From NCBI RefSeq assembly GCF_001641265.1, contig NW_020167533.1:682001-746000 (forward strand): a stretch of 64,000 nt of DNA. Direction: 5' to 3'. The DNA is from Pseudogymnoascus destructans. Taxonomy: Eukaryota; Ascomycota; Leotiomycetes; Thelebolales; Thelebolaceae. Under the pieces are notes generated by a model that had not been told where the DNA came from, made no database searches, and saw nothing but the letters and a program-made list of their open reading frames with translations. A program made the position numbers and the translations under genes. Each line of letters begins with the position of its first letter. The first letter of the stretch is position 1. Below, piece by piece: positions 63,725 to 64,000 of the stretch.

Positions 63725-64000
63725 TCAGGACGAATACTGCAACTCCACCCCCAAGCTCCTAAACGGCTGATCCCTCCTCCTCAAATCAAGCGTCGACCCA
63801 ACACAAACAAGCAAATCCTTCACCCTCCCCTCCCACACCACCCCAACACGCAACTTCTCATCCACACGCCCCTTAAACACCCCCGTCACCTCCCCTCTTT
63901 CGTCCTTCCCATTTAGTCGTACCCCCATTGGCAGTCCATCCGTCGGTGCAGGGGCAGGGACGGGGGCAGGGACAGGGGGGAACATCTCTTCCTCACTGCG
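63725..64000 (-). CDS. C-terminal end of an uncharacterised host protein (runs off the window)
   Basis: The minus-strand frame enters from beyond 64000 (RSEEEMFPP) and is open to the stop at 63725. It holds a Pro/Val/Ala linker (PPVPAPVPAPAPTDGLPMG), then GVRLNGKDERGEVTGVFKGRVDEKLRVGVVWEGRVKDLLVCVGSTLDLRRRDQPFRSLGVELQYSS, which looks like a compact beta-rich segment. No family recognised. Confidence 0.55.
   Translation of the reverse strand, partial: RSEEEMFPPVPAPVPAPAPTDGLPMGVRLNGKDERGEVTGVFKGRVDEKLRVGVVWEGRVKDLLVCVGSTLDLRRRDQPFRSLGVELQYSS

Noticed and set aside
1..64000. tRNA and rRNA genes
   Set aside because: I scanned for T-loop-like GGTTCRA and rRNA-like blocks and found none that folds into a full gene; GGTTCGA hits at 53.5 and 55.3 kb are transposon ends.

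Overview
The window looks like a transposon-rich, probably subtelomeric or heterochromatic, stretch of a filamentous ascomycete (Pezizomycotina) genome. Host-like genes have short introns (about 50-75 bp) with GT..AG borders and CTAAC/CTGAC-type branch points. The recognisable host families (a Myb/SANT-like protein, a DUF7730-like protein, an APH-fold protein, a ZIP zinc transporter) are typical of that group. The species cannot be named from sequence alone.

Layout. 1-14.5 kb is a nest of Ty3/gypsy elements. An old internally deleted element E (minus strand) lies in the pol gene of element F. E carries LTR-C and a solo LTR-D, and the solo LTR-D is itself split by a complete 7.0-kb element A (3862-10886). 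The 5-bp target duplications of A and of the solo LTR-D are visible. 15-23 kb holds a pogo-type transposase fragment, one convincing host gene (Myb-like, 17593-18515), a decayed A-like pol with a solo A LTR, another pogo-type transposase and a long hexanucleotide microsatellite. 23.8-33.1 kb is an F-type gag split by a complete, apparently intact 7.7-kb gypsy element B (25189-32871) whose two LTRs read identical. 32.5-35.6 kb contains a ~1.5-kb near-identical direct duplication meeting at a single N (34062), probably an assembly join. 35.6-57 kb is mostly DNA transposons: at least seven pogo/Fot1-like copies plus Harbinger-like and hAT-like fragments. Among them are a DUF7730-like gene broken by a solo LTR-C (37275-39306), an uncharacterised ORF (about 41.9-42.9 kb) and an APH-like gene (47.3-48.6 kb) with two DNA transposons in its 5' region. 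58-64 kb is host-like and GC-richer: a repetitive proline-rich protein, a three-exon ZIP transporter on the minus strand, minisatellites, a telomere-like tract and the C-terminal end of a gene running off the window.

Most interesting: elements A and B are different gypsy families, yet both carry an antisense gene between pol and the 3' LTR. In A it encodes a protein with exact Zn2Cys6 cysteine spacing followed by charged helices. In B it is a five-exon, fully in-frame gene with a related Cys cluster. A also shows a textbook -1 frameshift signal (A_AAA_AAC next to the gag stop, 8-nt spacer, stem-loop). Both A and B have primer-binding sites complementary to their own LTR, as in Tf1-type self-priming. 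Many of the premature stops in the transposons are TGA where relatives carry arginine, suggesting CGA to TGA decay at CpG.
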